64,000 nucleotides of DNA. Source: Solirubrobacterales bacterium. GTDB lineage: Bacteria > Actinomycetota > Thermoleophilia > Solirubrobacterales > Solirubrobacteraceae. The stretch spans positions 54,961 to 118,960 of the forward strand of contig CANJIV010000007.1 in assembly GCA_947474595.1 (NCBI GenBank), written 5' to 3'. A program made the translations under genes and the position numbers. The notes under the pieces are model-generated. The model ran no database searches, had not been told where the DNA came from, and was given only the letters and a program-made list of their open reading frames with translations. The stretch's first letter is position 1. Each line of letters begins with the position of its first letter. This document shows, one piece after another, positions 62,461-64,000 of this stretch.

Positions 62461-63993
62461 ATGCTGAAATTACGCAGGTCACTTTCGCTCCTTCCCCTCG
62501 TCGTCGTGGCGGCCGCTTTCGGCCCTGCCGCCGGGGCGAGCGCCCAAGCCGCGCAGATCAGCTGGACCGCCTGCCCGGTTCAGAATTATCCAACGCTTCA
62601 GTGCGGGACTTTCGAGGTTCCTTATGACTACAGCAGACCAACCGGCAAGAAGTTCACGCTGGCGCTGCAGAAGCTGCCCGCTTCGGGCGCCAAGATCGGC
62701 ACGCTATTTACAAATCCTGGCGGCCCTGGCGTCCCCGGGCGGACCAGCTGGACTCTCCCGGCCGCGTCGCAATCGCTGAGTGAATCCTTTGACCTCGTCG
62801 GCTTCGACCCGCGCGGGGTCGGCGAAACCAAGCCGGCCTTCGACTGCGAAGAGCCGCTTGAAGTACGCCCCAACAGCCCCAAGGTTGACTGGGTCAGAGT
62901 AGGCAGGGCGCTGGCACCCGGGATCGCCAGGGCAAACCGGGCCTGCCAGAGGAAGAGCGCTGGCTTTATCGCCCACGTGGGCACCAACAACGTGGTTCGC
63001 GATCTCGACGCAATGCGGGCCGCGGTCGGCGATGCCAAGCTGACCTTCCGGGGGGCGAGTTACGGAACGAGAATCGCCTACGTCTATGCCTACCGCTATC
63101 CGCAGAGGGTTCGGGCGATCCTCATCGACGCTCCGATCACGCCGGATGGAAGCTGGGCCGAGTACGCGGAGGTGCGCTCCAGGTCCAACGACGAAGCGCT
63201 GCGCTTCATCCGCTCGGTCAGCCCTGCCACCTACGCGGCGGTCATCGCCACCCGCAACAGCCTCATCGCTTCCCGGCTCGACATCGGAACTGCCGGGCGC
63301 AGCATTCCTTTGGGCGGGTACGACTGGCTCGCCATAATGACGGGCAACCTGCTCGCGCAGTCCAGCTGGCCGAGCATTACCGCACTGGCCGATCTGGTCG
63401 CGACGGCCCGCATCGTCGGCACCGGCGGCGATCAGGCCCGCGCGGTGCTGCGCAGGGCGCTGGCAATAGCCGAGGCCGAGGGCCTCGACGGGGCCACTGC
63501 CGGTGGTAGAGCACTCCAGGCGATCAGCTGTATCGACTACGCCGACCGGCCGGGCGCCCGCCAGCGCTCGCGGATCATTCGCAACGTCGTCGCGCGAGCA
63601 CCGGTCATCGGGGGCCTTCTCGCTTCTAGTACGACCGCCGATTGCGCTGGTTTCACCTTCCGGCCCGACCCTGTCCCGAGGATCGCCTCGAGGGCCTCTC
63701 TGGCGCGCGTCAGGAACCTTAAGCTGGCGATCTCGGACTCGACCGCCGATGCTGCCACACCGCTGGTCTGGGGCAGGGCGATGGCCAGGGCGTTCCCAAG
63801 CGCTTTCGAAGTCACCCAGCTGGGCGGCAACCACGTCAACTTCCTCCGGACCGAGTCCGACTGCGTCGATGACCCGCTGCGCGAGTACCTGCTGACGCTG
63901 AAGATGGCTCCGCGACGGACAACCTGCCTGTTCACCGCCCCCGCGGGGCTTGACATGTCAGCGGTAGCTGCCGGCAAGCGCAAGCTCAACTAG
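62461..63993 (+). CDS. Exported alpha/beta hydrolase, TAP/SlpD-like peptidase family
   Basis: The 510-residue precursor has a signal peptide (1-30, ending GASAQA), the oxyanion motif TNPGGPG (84-90), DLVGFDPRGVGET, nucleophile elbow RGASYG (S200) and a C-terminal TAP-like domain with the acid in ISDSTADAATPLVWGRAMA and the catalytic His in LGGNHVNF. This is the actinobacterial tripeptidyl aminopeptidase-like (SlpD/E, Tap) family, which trims peptides outside the cell. The gene looks richer in G+C than most of the window and lies beyond the att relics, so recent acquisition is possible. Confidence 0.9.
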   Translation: MLKLRRSLSLLPLVVVAAAFGPAAGASAQAAQISWTACPVQNYPTLQCGTFEVPYDYSRPTGKKFTLALQKLPASGAKIGTLFTNPGGPGVPGRTSWTLPAASQSLSESFDLVGFDPRGVGETKPAFDCEEPLEVRPNSPKVDWVRVGRALAPGIARANRACQRKSAGFIAHVGTNNVVRDLDAMRAAVGDAKLTFRGASYGTRIAYVYAYRYPQRVRAILIDAPITPDGSWAEYAEVRSRSNDEALRFIRSVSPATYAAVIATRNSLIASRLDIGTAGRSIPLGGYDWLAIMTGNLLAQSSWPSITALADLVATARIVGTGGDQARAVLRRALAIAEAEGLDGATAGGRALQAISCIDYADRPGARQRSRIIRNVVARAPVIGGLLASSTTADCAGFTFRPDPVPRIASRASLARVRNLKLAISDSTADAATPLVWGRAMARAFPSAFEVTQLGGNHVNFLRTESDCVDDPLREYLLTLKMAPRRTTCLFTAPAGLDMSAVAAGKRKLN

Positions 63994-64000
63994 GGCGCGA

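Noticed and set aside
62704..63834. 376-aa minus-strand ORF opposite the alpha/beta hydrolase
   Set aside because: The plus strand has an intact catalytic triad and signal peptide; the opposite frame is a GC-rich artefact.

Overview
The window is a moderately G+C-rich chromosomal segment of an actinobacterium. Two blocks of gene order support this and match what I recall from Mycobacterium and other Actinomycetota. The first is rsmI / metG-tatD-ksgA-ispE / tRNA-Gln-glmU-prs-rplY-pth / mfd-mazG-eno-ftsB (about 3.4-27.2 kb, almost all on the minus strand). The second is SRP RNA-dnaX-ybaB-recR-lysC-asd (53.1-58.4 kb). A csrA gene, a large Bacillus-type SRP RNA and several unfamiliar small conserved-looking proteins suggest a deep-branching class such as Thermoleophilia/Solirubrobacterales. 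That class assignment is inference.

Layout. 0-3.3 kb: 5'-truncated class I aldolase, a membrane-anchored thermonuclease, csrA, and an opposing HTH/coiled-coil/RGG protein. 3.4-28.2 kb: the housekeeping block (cell division, glycolysis, nucleotide sanitation, transcription-coupled repair, tRNA recycling, UDP-GlcNAc and PRPP synthesis, isoprenoids, rRNA methylation). It is interrupted by a purine phosphorylase/cyclase/PucR group and a DedA-PAP2 fusion, and ends with a degenerate LytM protein, rsmI and a ROK kinase. 28.2-39.3 kb: an LCP cell-wall ligase, glyS, an FAD oxidoreductase, an R2-like oxidase fused to an SCP2-like domain, and the hsp20-lon proteostasis pair. 39.6-44 kb: an NAD-binding protein plus START-like protein, an aminotransferase, a glycosyltransferase and an AT-hook candidate nucleoid protein. 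44-53 kb: TCA cycle genes (mdh, NAD-type idh, and a succinate dehydrogenase with an HdrB-like SdhE subunit) around an AidB-like dehydrogenase and an M50 protease. 53-58.4 kb: aspartate pathway and replication/recombination genes. 58.4-64 kb: secreted proteins and a tRNA-Val locus followed by an AHL-lactonase-like gene, two imperfect copies of an att-like segment ending in the tRNA 3' end, and an exported alpha/beta hydrolase.

Regulation. At about 25 unlinked start codons a TANNNT hexamer lies 6-10 nt upstream, too close for a conventional leader. Only a minority of starts have a clear Shine-Dalgarno. This suggests that leaderless transcription is the default here. Within operons, genes mostly overlap by ATGA/GTGA/TGATG. 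The pth gene has no ATG/GTG/TTG before its conserved N-terminus and follows the rplY stop codon in the same frame.

Most interesting leads: the leaderless architecture, the pth start, the R2lox-SCP2 fusion (metal ligands and Val/Tyr crosslink pair all present), the coiled-coil/AT-hook/winged-helix protein with its AT-rich promoter, the tRNA-Val att relics, and the csrA-RGG protein pair. I found no CRISPR array, insertion sequence, prophage structural gene or recognisable defence system.
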